This document shows, piece after piece, positions 43,243 through 51,559 of a stretch of DNA of 64,000 bases. Origin of the DNA: CBDFLD01 sp965249005. GTDB lineage: Bacteria; Acidobacteriota; UBA6911. Where the stretch lies: contig CBDFLD010000019.1 of NCBI GenBank assembly GCA_965249005.1, positions 439,313 through 503,312 on the forward strand. The letters are read 5' to 3'. The notes under the pieces were generated by a model. That model searched no databases. It saw nothing but the letters and a program-made list of their open reading frames with translations, and had not been told where the DNA came from. Numbering within the stretch: the first letter of the stretch is position 1; each line of letters opens with the position of its first letter. The position numbers and the translations under genes are program-made.

Positions 43243-44283
43243 ATGAGTAACGACTCAATGAGGGCTGTCGTCATTACCGGCCCGAATGAAGCTTCGCTTC
43301 AAGATGTGGACCGGATGGTTCCTGCGCCGGGGGAAGCCTTGGTGCGTTGTCATGCAACTGCGATCTGCACGGCGGAGCGGCGCGTCTTTTCAGGGCACAT
43401 GAAGTACTACCCGATGATCGGTGGCCACGAGTTTACCGGCACCATCGAGCGGGTGGACGGCCTCGAAGTAGACCTCGAGCCGGGGGACCGCGTCGCGATC
43501 GACGCCTCGACTCGATGCGGCCGCTGCTACTACTGCGTGAAGGGACGCAACAACCAGTGCGTCAAGATGTTTGAGTTTCGCCAGGACTACGATTACTACC
43601 AGATGGGCGGCGGCTTCGGGGAGTACGTGGCGCTGCGGCCAAGCCAGATGGTCAAACTTGCAGACCATGTGGATCTCGAGGAAGCCAGTGTGCTGGAACC
43701 ACTGGCCTGCTGTATTCATAGTCTGAAGCGAGCCCAGATTGCTTTCGGTGAAACCGTATTGATCATTGGTGCCGGCACCATGGGCGGGATGCATGTGATG
43801 CTGGCCAAGCTGTCGGGTGCCAGGGTGATTGTCAGTGATATCGATCCGGCGCGGTTGGCTCAAGCCGGACAGTTAGGGGCGGATCAGACGGTGAATCCGC
43901 AGGCCGAAGATCTCGTTGCTATCGTGAAGGATCTCACCTCGGGCAGGGGGGCGGATGGAGTGATCGTGGCCGCGAGCAGCCGAGAAGCCGGGGAGCAGGG
44001 ATTGAGGTGTGTTGGACGCACGGGGCGTTTGGTCTTCTATGCCTCGCTGCATCCGCCGGGCATGCTCGATCTGGATTGGAATCGGTTGCACTACGAAGAG
44101 ATCATGATTACCGGCACCGAGGGACACACGGACCAAGACTTTCACGAAGCGGCGGCACTGTTGAGCAACGGCGCGATCAGCGTTCGCCCATTGATCTCCA
44201 GGGTGATTGCCTTGGAGGAATTGCCCGGAGAGTTGGGCTCGAAGCCGGCAGGCGAGACGCAGCGTGTGGTTGTCAAGCTTTGA
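43243..44283 (+). CDS. Zinc-dependent alcohol dehydrogenase (MDR family)
   Basis: A 346-aa medium-chain dehydrogenase. It shows the GHEFTGTI catalytic-zinc region (with Cys in AICTAERR before it), a structural-zinc set C-x2-C-x2-C-x7-C (CGRCYYCVKGRNNQC) and the Rossmann motif IGAGTMGG near residue 173. Asp at SDIDPAR suggests NAD. It resembles threonine-, sorbitol- or L-iditol-type dehydrogenases, oxidising a polyol or amino alcohol. It is followed after about 40 bases by an FGGY sugar kinase gene, which supports a polyol or sugar route. Confidence 0.9.
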   Translation: MSNDSMRAVVITGPNEASLQDVDRMVPAPGEALVRCHATAICTAERRVFSGHMKYYPMIGGHEFTGTIERVDGLEVDLEPGDRVAIDASTRCGRCYYCVKGRNNQCVKMFEFRQDYDYYQMGGGFGEYVALRPSQMVKLADHVDLEEASVLEPLACCIHSLKRAQIAFGETVLIIGAGTMGGMHVMLAKLSGARVIVSDIDPARLAQAGQLGADQTVNPQAEDLVAIVKDLTSGRGADGVIVAASSREAGEQGLRCVGRTGRLVFYASLHPPGMLDLDWNRLHYEEIMITGTEGHTDQDFHEAAALLSNGAISVRPLISRVIALEELPGELGSKPAGETQRVVVKL

Positions 44284-44322
44284 TACTTCCTGTTTGTAAA
44301 TACGATAACGGAGCTGTGAGGA

Positions 44323-45804
44323 ATGAACGCCGGGAGCCTGTTGCTTGGGGTGGATGTAGGCAGTTCCGGCACCAAAGTCGGAGTCTTCGATTCCGGCGGC
44401 CGATTGCTGGCGAAGGCGGTGGCAGGCTACTCCACCACAAACCCGCGACCTGGCTGGGTAGAGCAGGACCCGAAGGCCTGGTGGTCGGCGTGCTGTCAGG
44501 CCATCCGAGAGGTGCTGGCTAGGGTTGACACCAACCAACTCCGAGGTGTGGGTGTCGTTGGATTGTCGCCCGCCCTGATCTGCGTCGACGATCGAAACGA
44601 ACCGGTATGTCCGGCACCGATCTGGTCGGATCAAAGGGCAGCCGCAGAAATCGGGGAGTTGACCGAAAGGATCGGTCCGTTCGTCGCCTTCAGTACCCTG
44701 CCAAGAGCCCTGTGGCTGCAGCGTGCGGAGCCCAAGAGTTATCAGCGCACCCGCTACTTCTTTGAGTCGTTTGACTATATCAGTTTCATGTTGACGGGCG
44801 AGGCAGTGACCGTCTCGCCTGTCGGTCTACCTTCGCCCTGGTCTCGGAACGACATTGTCGACATCGGTCTCGATGCCGACAAGTTTCCCGCTCGCCTCTG
44901 TCCTGTCGGCGAGGTCATCGGAAACGTCGCCTCGAACGTGGCGGCTGACACAGGTTTACCTGTGGGATTGCCGGTGGTGGCCGGCACGGTAGATGCGTTT
45001 GCTGCCTGGGTAGGAACCGCGACTCTTCGCAGAGGAGAGCTCTGCAATACGGTCGGAACCACGGATGGAGTCGCTCTCGTGTGGGATCGAGCGCTCGACG
45101 ATCCGCTGGGCCGCGTCCAATCGATGCCGCACATCGTCGAGATGGAAGGGAGGCGCGATTGGATCGTTGGCGGAGCGATGTCCAGCGGCGGGATCATGCT
45201 CGATTGGTTTGTTCGTCGCTTCTATGAACATGTGCGGGACCCGTATCCGGCTGTAAGCGAAGAGGCTGCCTCCGTCTCGGTGGGAGCCGAAGGACTGATT
45301 GCATTGCCGTATCTGGTTGGCGAACGCTCCCCGATCAATGATCCAAACGCGCGTGGGGTCTTCTTCGGTGTGGGAGAGCGGCATCGCAGATCCCATTTTG
45401 CTCGCGCGGTGCTCGAGTCGGTGGCGCTCGCAGTTCGCGATGTCTGTGAGGTCGTCAAAGAAGCAGGGGGCGAAATCACTCAGATCAAGGTGGCCGGTGG
45501 TGCGTCACGCAGCGACGTGTGGAATCAGATCAAGGCAGACGTCGTGGGGAAACCGGTGCTGGTGCCCAGCGTGAGTGACTCGAGTTTGCTGGGTGCTGCG
45601 ATCATTGCCGGTTGGGGATCCGGCCTGTTCGGTGGCCTTGCCGAAGGAGCGGGAGCCATGGTGCATTATCGTGCTCGTTTCGAGCCGAGCAGAAAACACC
45701 ACGCTCTCTATACGGAATTATTGAAATTTTACCGTGACCTGTACCGACATCTGAAGGACGACTTTGCCAGGTTCGCGCAGTTGCGCCGCACACTGGCCGA
45801 CTAG
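44323..45804 (+). CDS. FGGY-family carbohydrate kinase (xylulokinase-like)
   Basis: A 493-aa sugar kinase of the FGGY family. The ATP-binding phosphate-1 motif GVDVGSSGTKVGVFD is at the N-terminus, WSDQRAAAEI near residue 104, and the C-terminal GGASRSDVWNQIKADV with its GKP continuation is the second nucleotide region. The closest well-known types are xylulokinase and related ketose or polyol kinases. Together with the adjacent polyol dehydrogenase it would convert a polyol to a ketose phosphate. Sugar identity cannot be decided from the sequence. Confidence 0.9.
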   Translation: MNAGSLLLGVDVGSSGTKVGVFDSGGRLLAKAVAGYSTTNPRPGWVEQDPKAWWSACCQAIREVLARVDTNQLRGVGVVGLSPALICVDDRNEPVCPAPIWSDQRAAAEIGELTERIGPFVAFSTLPRALWLQRAEPKSYQRTRYFFESFDYISFMLTGEAVTVSPVGLPSPWSRNDIVDIGLDADKFPARLCPVGEVIGNVASNVAADTGLPVGLPVVAGTVDAFAAWVGTATLRRGELCNTVGTTDGVALVWDRALDDPLGRVQSMPHIVEMEGRRDWIVGGAMSSGGIMLDWFVRRFYEHVRDPYPAVSEEAASVSVGAEGLIALPYLVGERSPINDPNARGVFFGVGERHRRSHFARAVLESVALAVRDVCEVVKEAGGEITQIKVAGGASRSDVWNQIKADVVGKPVLVPSVSDSSLLGAAIIAGWGSGLFGGLAEGAGAMVHYRARFEPSRKHHALYTELLKFYRDLYRHLKDDFARFAQLRRTLAD

Positions 45805-45832
45805 GGTCGGACTGGATCAAAGAGGGAAAGGC

Positions 45833-47278
45833 GTGGCTTTGAAGAAGTATGACCACTATATAGACGGAGCCTGGGCTGCACCTGCCGCGAACAGGTACTT
45901 TGCTTCCGTAGACCCTTCCACGGGCGAGCCTTTTGCGGAGATAGCGGAGGGGGACGCGGAAGATGTGAACCGGGCAGTGGGCGCGGCGCAGCTGGCATTG
46001 AAGGGCTGGCGCCAGGTTGAACCCAGTGAGCGCGGGCGCACGCTACACCGCATCTCAGCCCGCATCATCAAGGAATTGGATGAGCTGGCGCACCTGGAAA
46101 CGGTGGATACGGGTTTTCCGCTGCGTGATTCCGAAATGGTAGCCCGAGATGTGGCCGCGCGTCATTTCGAATATTACGGGGGATTGGCGGACAAACTCGG
46201 GGGCGAGACGGTACCCGTGCCGGGAAACAACATGGACTACACGCTCCGGGAGCCGTTGGGCGTGGTGGCGGCGATCATTCCATGGAACAGCCCGTTGTAC
46301 GAAGGGAGCCGGTGCATTGCTCCGGCGCTCGCGGCCGGCAATACGATCGTCATGAAGCCGGCGGAACAGGCGATGGTCAGCATGCTGCGGCTGGCCGAGA
46401 TAGCCGCCGAGGAAGGGCTGCCTGATGGGGTTTTGAATGTCGTGAACGGCTTCGGGCATGAGGCGGGCGCGGCTCTTGCAGGGCACCCGGATATCAATGG
46501 AGTGTCGTTTACCGGTTCCTTCGAGACCGGAAGGGCGGTAATGAAACTCGCGGCGGATCACGTCGTGCCGGTCGGCCTGGAGTTGGGTGGTAAATCCGCC
46601 AACATCGTTTTCGCCGACGCGAACCTGGACGTGGCATTGATGTGGGCCATGTATGCCATCTTCACGTGTTCTGGACAGATCTGTGTTGCCGGGTCGCGAC
46701 TTGTGCTCCATGAAAGTATTCATGATCAGTTTCTCGAGCGTTTGGTGGAAGCGACGAGACAACTTCGCGTCGGGCCAGGTCTGGATAATCCAGACCTGGG
46801 GCCGCTGATCTCTGAGGAGCAGCTCGCGCGTGTGACCAGCTATATAGACATCGGCAAGCAGGAGGGTGCTTCCGTCGCGGTCGGCGGCCGGCGTGTGACG
46901 GAAGGGGATCTATCTAAAGGATACTTCGTTGCTCCGACGATCTTCTCCGGCGTCAAGAACGAGATGAGGATTAGTCAGGAAGAGATCTTCGGACCGGTGC
47001 TTTCGGTTCTGACCTTTTCGGATACCGATGAAGCATTGCAAATTGCCAACGGTACCCAGTACGGGTTGGCAGCCGGTGTGTGGACCGGTGATCTGAGAAC
47101 CGCGCATTACATGGCGCGAAATCTCGAGGCCGGGAGCGTCTACGTCAACCGCTATTTCCCGGCGGGTCTTGAAGCGCCGGCGGGGGCCTATAAGCGAAGC
47201 GGCTTCGGATCGGTGGACGGCGTCGAGACGCTGCGGCAATTCACTCGCATCAAGAACGTCGTGATCAGCCTGGATTGA
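45833..47278 (+). CDS. Aldehyde dehydrogenase
   Basis: A 481-aa NAD(P)-dependent aldehyde dehydrogenase. The catalytic pieces are IIPWNSPLY, the general-base segment LELGGKSANIV, and the nucleophile region IFTCSGQICVAGSR, where the second Cys is the catalytic one in the family pattern F-x-N/C-x-GQ-x-C. EEIFGPVLSV is the next conserved block. The GTG at 45833 follows AGAGGGAAAG; a longer frame upstream overlaps the kinase gene and is rejected. It probably oxidises the aldehyde formed by the ADH or by amine oxidation. Confidence 0.93.
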   Translation: MALKKYDHYIDGAWAAPAANRYFASVDPSTGEPFAEIAEGDAEDVNRAVGAAQLALKGWRQVEPSERGRTLHRISARIIKELDELAHLETVDTGFPLRDSEMVARDVAARHFEYYGGLADKLGGETVPVPGNNMDYTLREPLGVVAAIIPWNSPLYEGSRCIAPALAAGNTIVMKPAEQAMVSMLRLAEIAAEEGLPDGVLNVVNGFGHEAGAALAGHPDINGVSFTGSFETGRAVMKLAADHVVPVGLELGGKSANIVFADANLDVALMWAMYAIFTCSGQICVAGSRLVLHESIHDQFLERLVEATRQLRVGPGLDNPDLGPLISEEQLARVTSYIDIGKQEGASVAVGGRRVTEGDLSKGYFVAPTIFSGVKNEMRISQEEIFGPVLSVLTFSDTDEALQIANGTQYGLAAGVWTGDLRTAHYMARNLEAGSVYVNRYFPAGLEAPAGAYKRSGFGSVDGVETLRQFTRIKNVVISLD

Positions 47279-47309
47279 GGCGGAACACGAAGGTTCAGCG
47301 CATAACCCC

Positions 47310-49001
47310 ATGCAGAAACATGATAGCAAGGACGTGTGCGTCATTGGCCTCGGGGCCGCCGGAGGAGTTATCGCTGCCGAGCTGGCGAAGGCCGGACTTT
47401 CCGTCGTCGGGCTGGAGGCCGGACCCCATTTCAAGCGGGAAGCGTTCGAGAAACCGGAGGCGCATGATGAGCTGGCTCACGTACGCCTGGGAAGACTTCG
47501 CTGGAATCAGCCGGAGGTACTCGTCTACAACGGGGGCGCGCCCGCGACGTTTCCCCTGATCGCACGCAACATCGGGGTTGGCGGGCCGCTGCACTGGTCG
47601 TGTTTCAGCTATCGTTTTCACCCATCCGATTTCACGGTCAAGAGCGCGAGCGGCGTCCCGAGCGGAAGTAGTGTCGAGAACTGGCCGATCCGGTACGAAG
47701 AGCTCGAACCCTATTACGACCGCGCAGAGACTGAATTTGGCGTCGCCGGACGCGCAGGCGAGAATCCGTTTGAAGCTCCGCGCAAACGGCCGTACCCGAT
47801 GCCGCCGCTTGCGACGCTCAGCGCCGGGAGTCTGTTCCAGCAGACCGCAGAAAAGAACGGCTACCATCCGTTTCGAATACCGGCGGCCATAACGACCAAG
47901 CCGGGTTATGGAGGGAGGGCATTCCGACAGGTCTGCAACTACTGTGGAAAATGCACGTTCTACGGTTGCGAACAGCACGCCAAGGGCGCAAACCTTGTTG
48001 TGACCTTGCCGGATGCGCTGGCCACCGGAAATCTTGAGATCCGGTCGCGTTCATTCGCCACTGAAATTGCGGTGGACCGGGATGGCCGAGCCCAGAGCGT
48101 GATCTACCTGGATGCAGAAGGCAAAGCCCACGAACAACCCTTCCGTGTCGTTGTTGTCAGCAACAACGCAGCATACGTGGCGCGACTACTGTTGTTGTCA
48201 AAGTCGAAGCAGTTTCCGCGTGGGCTTGCCAACGCCAGCGGGCTGGTGGGGAAGAATCTGATGTTCCATGCCAGTGTTACCGGCTATGGCACTTTTGAGC
48301 GTGAGGTACATGCGGAGCACGGCCCACAGGCGGCGATCGCCTTTGATGATCTGAATGAAGATCGGCCCCGAGAGCTCTACGACCAGACTTTTGTTCGCGG
48401 AGGACAGGTATGCGGTGGGATTCCGCTTGCCTTTACAGGAGGACCTCTGGCGTGGTCTACGGCGCTGGGCTCTTTTGCCCCGTTGCCGGAGGGCGTACCT
48501 TCGTGGGGCCGGAAGTTCAAGGATTTCGCCACTCGTTACTACACGCGCCATTTTGCCGTCAACTCGCTCCTGGAAGACCTCCCGGTGGAATCCAATCGCA
48601 TCGAGCTGGACCCGATGGTCAAAGATCGCTGGGGTCTGCCGGTTCCTCGCATCGTTTATGACGATCACCCCAACACCATCGCGATGCAGAAGTTCCACAA
48701 AGAGAAGATAGAGAAACTCCTCAAACTGGGCGGGGCCACCCACTCGGTTGTGACAGTTCCAACGATTCCGGCCGGTGCGGCCGCTGGACACGTGATGGGC
48801 ACCACACGCATGGGAGACGATCCCGCGCGGTCGGTGGTCGATTCCTACGGGCAGTCCCACAACGTGCCCAACCTGTTTGTAGGGGGAAGTAGTCCTTTTG
48901 TCACCTCGTCCGGACTCAACCCGACCCTCACGATCTTCGCGCTGTCCTACCGCACGGCCGAGCGCACGCTCGAGCTGTGGGGGCAGGGGGCGTTCGCCTA
49001 G
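47310..49001 (+). CDS. GMC-family FAD-dependent dehydrogenase (gluconate 2-dehydrogenase large-subunit type)
   Basis: A 563-aa GMC flavoprotein. The FAD motif is VIGLGAAGGVIAAELA near residue 12; GVGGPLHW is the second cofactor region; NYCGKCTFYGCEQHAKG is the Cys-rich segment seen in membrane-bound gluconate- or fructose-dehydrogenase large subunits; GTTRMGDD and SGLNPTLTI form the active-site C-terminus. It lacks its own signal peptide, so export probably depends on the Tat-signal subunit 3 encoded at 42.5 kb. It would pass electrons from a sugar or polyol to a cytochrome. Confidence 0.9.
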   Translation: MQKHDSKDVCVIGLGAAGGVIAAELAKAGLSVVGLEAGPHFKREAFEKPEAHDELAHVRLGRLRWNQPEVLVYNGGAPATFPLIARNIGVGGPLHWSCFSYRFHPSDFTVKSASGVPSGSSVENWPIRYEELEPYYDRAETEFGVAGRAGENPFEAPRKRPYPMPPLATLSAGSLFQQTAEKNGYHPFRIPAAITTKPGYGGRAFRQVCNYCGKCTFYGCEQHAKGANLVVTLPDALATGNLEIRSRSFATEIAVDRDGRAQSVIYLDAEGKAHEQPFRVVVVSNNAAYVARLLLLSKSKQFPRGLANASGLVGKNLMFHASVTGYGTFEREVHAEHGPQAAIAFDDLNEDRPRELYDQTFVRGGQVCGGIPLAFTGGPLAWSTALGSFAPLPEGVPSWGRKFKDFATRYYTRHFAVNSLLEDLPVESNRIELDPMVKDRWGLPVPRIVYDDHPNTIAMQKFHKEKIEKLLKLGGATHSVVTVPTIPAGAAAGHVMGTTRMGDDPARSVVDSYGQSHNVPNLFVGGSSPFVTSSGLNPTLTIFALSYRTAERTLELWGQGAFA

Positions 49002-49040
49002 ATCTACTCTATTACTTTTTGCTCACGGATTGATTGCGTC

Positions 49041-49823
49041 ATGCTTGGACAGACAAACAGAGTGAAGGAGAAGGTTCAGGCTGGGAAGCCTGCTTTTGGT
49101 GTCGTATGCCGGACTCTCTCGCCAGTCGTGGTCGAGTTGATCGGCCTGACGGGGTTTGATTTCGTCTGGATCGACATGGAGCACGCAACGGCCGATTTCG
49201 GAAAGGTCGAAAACCTCTGCCGCGCCGCGGACGTAACCGAGATCACCACGCTGGTCCGGGTGCCGGACCGAAGCCCCTCTCATGTCTTACGCGTCCTGGA
49301 AGCCGGCGCCGGCATCGTCAATGTGCCGCAAGTCGAAGATGCCGAACAGGCGGCGGCCGTGGTCCGAGCGGCGAAGTATTCTCCAATCGGGGAACGGGGC
49401 TATAGCTCGTCGAGTCGAGGAACGATTTACGGAGTGGCCGGTACTGCGCGGGAGCTATTTGCCGAGGCCAACGAGCGGACGATGACCATGGTCCAGATCG
49501 AGTCTGTTCGCGGGGTGGAGAATGCGGCCGAGATTTGCGGTGTCGCCGGGCTGGACATTGTGTTTGTTGGTATGGGGGATCTATCTCAATCGATGGGTTG
49601 CACCGGACAATTCAGCGACCCTCGACTGCTTGAAAAAGTTCACCACGTGTTGTCTGTGATCAAAGACAGTGGCAAGATCGCCGCCATGCACACGGAATCC
49701 GTGGAGGGGGCGAATCGATGGCTTGCTCAAGGGGTGAAGATACTGTGTTGCGCTGTGGATCTTTCGGTGATGAGCCGGGGTCTGGACCGCGTCAGAAAGG
49801 GATTTGGTACGATCAGGCAATAG
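49041..49823 (+). CDS. HpcH/HpaI-family aldolase
   Basis: A 260-aa class II aldolase of the HpcH/HpaI (2-dehydro-3-deoxyglucarate/4-hydroxy-2-oxo-acid aldolase) family. Landmarks: GLTGFDFVWIDMEHA, VRVPDR, ILEAGA-like VLEAGAGIVNVPQ and the pyruvate/metal region IES-VRGVENAAEI with GLDIVFVGMGDLS. It would cleave a 2-oxo acid to pyruvate or another oxoacid and an aldehyde. It follows the GMC gene by about 40 bases. Together with the enolase-superfamily and sugar-kinase genes it suggests a sugar-acid route; the true substrate is unknown. Confidence 0.9.
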   Translation: MLGQTNRVKEKVQAGKPAFGVVCRTLSPVVVELIGLTGFDFVWIDMEHATADFGKVENLCRAADVTEITTLVRVPDRSPSHVLRVLEAGAGIVNVPQVEDAEQAAAVVRAAKYSPIGERGYSSSSRGTIYGVAGTARELFAEANERTMTMVQIESVRGVENAAEICGVAGLDIVFVGMGDLSQSMGCTGQFSDPRLLEKVHHVLSVIKDSGKIAAMHTESVEGANRWLAQGVKILCCAVDLSVMSRGLDRVRKGFGTIRQ

Positions 49824-49921
49824 TTGGTGGCAACCCTTACGGGTTTGAGCCTATTCGCTCTTGATCGCGTCCAACCCAATCCGCGCATTGGAAAGTAAAT
49901 GTAACCAGGAGGAAATCAACA

Positions 49922-51022
49922 ATGGCTATCTGTTTATCACACGGAGGCACGACGGTCTATTCTTCCGAGGCGCCCTCGAATGACTTGCTGGTGGCGACGG
50001 TCGAGGGGGTTTGGTTTCTGAAACGAGACGGAGTGGGGAGCCCCTGGAGGGTTGATAAGAAGGGTCTACAAGAGCACCACGTGATTGCTTTGATGATCGA
50101 GCCGGTGAGCCAGACGATCTTTGCTTCGATGCACGATGCCGGGGTGGCGGCGAGTACGGACTTCGGCGACACCTGGGAATTCAGGAAAAGCGGTTTGGCC
50201 TCGGAGAATGTGTACAGCCTTACCTTTGGCCGGTCAGGGGACAAGGTTCGGCTCTATGCAGGGACCGAGCCCGCGCATCTATACTGCAGCGACGATCTGG
50301 GTGGGACCTGGACCGAGTTGCCATCGCTGAGATCGGTGCCCAGTGTTGCAAAGTGGACGTTTCCGGCCCCTCCTCATGATGCGCACGTCATCAACATCAC
50401 AGTCGATCCGAAGGAGTCCAATGTCGTTTATGCCTGCGTCGAGCAGGGAGGGCTTTTCAAGAGCATGGACGCCGGTGAGACGTGGCAGGAACTTCAGGGA
50501 TTCAATGATGATTGCCATCGTCTGTTGATCCTGTCCTCCAACACGGACACGCTGTATTTGCCCACGGGGTACGGGTTCTATCGAAGCTACGACAGAGGTG
50601 AAACCTGGGAGAATATCTCGAAGCGCATCGCGCGAATCGGTTATCCAGATCCGATGGTGATTCATCCCAAGAATGAAAGTCTGATGTTCGTCGCCGGCGG
50701 TGAGCAAGATCCCTATCACTGGATGCAGACCAAGTCTGCAAATCCGCGCATCGCCAGAAGCCGGGACAGCGGAGATAACTGGGAAGTGTTGGGCAATGGC
50801 ATGCCCGAGAAACTGAACTCGAGCTTCGAGGCAATGATTCTGGAGGCCTGGAACGGCTCCTACGAACTCTACGCGGGCAATACCGACGGAGAGATCTACT
50901 ACAGCGACAACGAAGGCGACAGCTGGTCGAAAGCCATTACGGGAATTCCGGCCGTTTCGAAGACGATCCACCATACCATTCTGCGTGCCGATCTGAGCTT
51001 CGAGAAGCACGAGCGACCGTAG
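49922..51022 (+). CDS. BNR/Asp-box beta-propeller protein
   Basis: A 366-aa beta-propeller with six Asp-box motifs of the form S-x-D-x-G-x-T/S-W: STDFGDTW, SDDLGGTW, SMDAGETW, SYDRGETW, SRDSGDNW and SDNEGDSW. This is the fold of Ycf48, sortilin and sialidase-like proteins. I see no signal peptide, so it should be cytosolic, and no sialidase active-site set. The function is unknown; such proteins may act in assembly or binding. TAACCAGGAGGAAAT gives a strong ribosome-binding site. The RidA-like gene follows with 2 bases between them, which ties the two together. Confidence 0.83.
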   Translation: MAICLSHGGTTVYSSEAPSNDLLVATVEGVWFLKRDGVGSPWRVDKKGLQEHHVIALMIEPVSQTIFASMHDAGVAASTDFGDTWEFRKSGLASENVYSLTFGRSGDKVRLYAGTEPAHLYCSDDLGGTWTELPSLRSVPSVAKWTFPAPPHDAHVINITVDPKESNVVYACVEQGGLFKSMDAGETWQELQGFNDDCHRLLILSSNTDTLYLPTGYGFYRSYDRGETWENISKRIARIGYPDPMVIHPKNESLMFVAGGEQDPYHWMQTKSANPRIARSRDSGDNWEVLGNGMPEKLNSSFEAMILEAWNGSYELYAGNTDGEIYYSDNEGDSWSKAITGIPAVSKTIHHTILRADLSFEKHERP

Positions 51023-51024
51023 CG

Positions 51025-51489
51025 ATGGGACGAATAGCCGACAAGATTCGAGAACTGGGGTTATCGCTTCCGCCGCCGCAGGTGTTTCCCAATCCAAATC
51101 GGACGGGTACGGTTCGGGTAGGCGAACTTCTTTTCGTGTCGGGCCACCCGCCGCCGGCTTTGCCGGGTATCAAGACGGCAGGGAAAGTTCCCACCGATTT
51201 GAGCGAGGAGGAGGGGTACGCGGCCGCGCGCGCCTGCGCGTTGAATATTCTCGTCACCGTGCAGGAAGCCATCGGCGATCTCGACAAGGTGAAGCGAGCG
51301 GTCCAGCTACTCGGTTTCATCAATTCTGCGCCGGGCTTCAACCGCCAGTTCGCAGTGATGGATGGGGCCTCGGACCTTTACCTGGCGCTGTTCGGGCCCG
51401 AGAACGTCAGCACCAGAGCCGCCATTGGAGCACCGGAGCTCGCGCGAGACATCCCCGTTGAAATCGAAGGTGTTTTCCAGATTGGATGA
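51025..51489 (+). CDS. RidA/YjgF-family protein
   Basis: A 154-aa RidA-superfamily protein, the group of enamine/imine deaminases and relatives that remove reactive nitrogen intermediates. It has FVSGHPPPA, the AARACALNILVTVQEAIGDLDKVKR helix and VEIEGVFQIG near the end. The sequence is longer at the N-terminus than classical RidA and lacks a clear R-x3-E arginine at the usual place, so it may belong to a subgroup of different activity. In a cluster with amine oxidases and C-N hydrolases, clearing imines is a sensible role, but this is inference. Confidence 0.85.
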   Translation: MGRIADKIRELGLSLPPPQVFPNPNRTGTVRVGELLFVSGHPPPALPGIKTAGKVPTDLSEEEGYAAARACALNILVTVQEAIGDLDKVKRAVQLLGFINSAPGFNRQFAVMDGASDLYLALFGPENVSTRAAIGAPELARDIPVEIEGVFQIG

Positions 51490-51559
51490 TTTATCGGGGG
51501 ACGCCGGCTACGGACTACCGCCGCAATCTGTTATCGCTAGATCAATCAGGAGAAAATCC

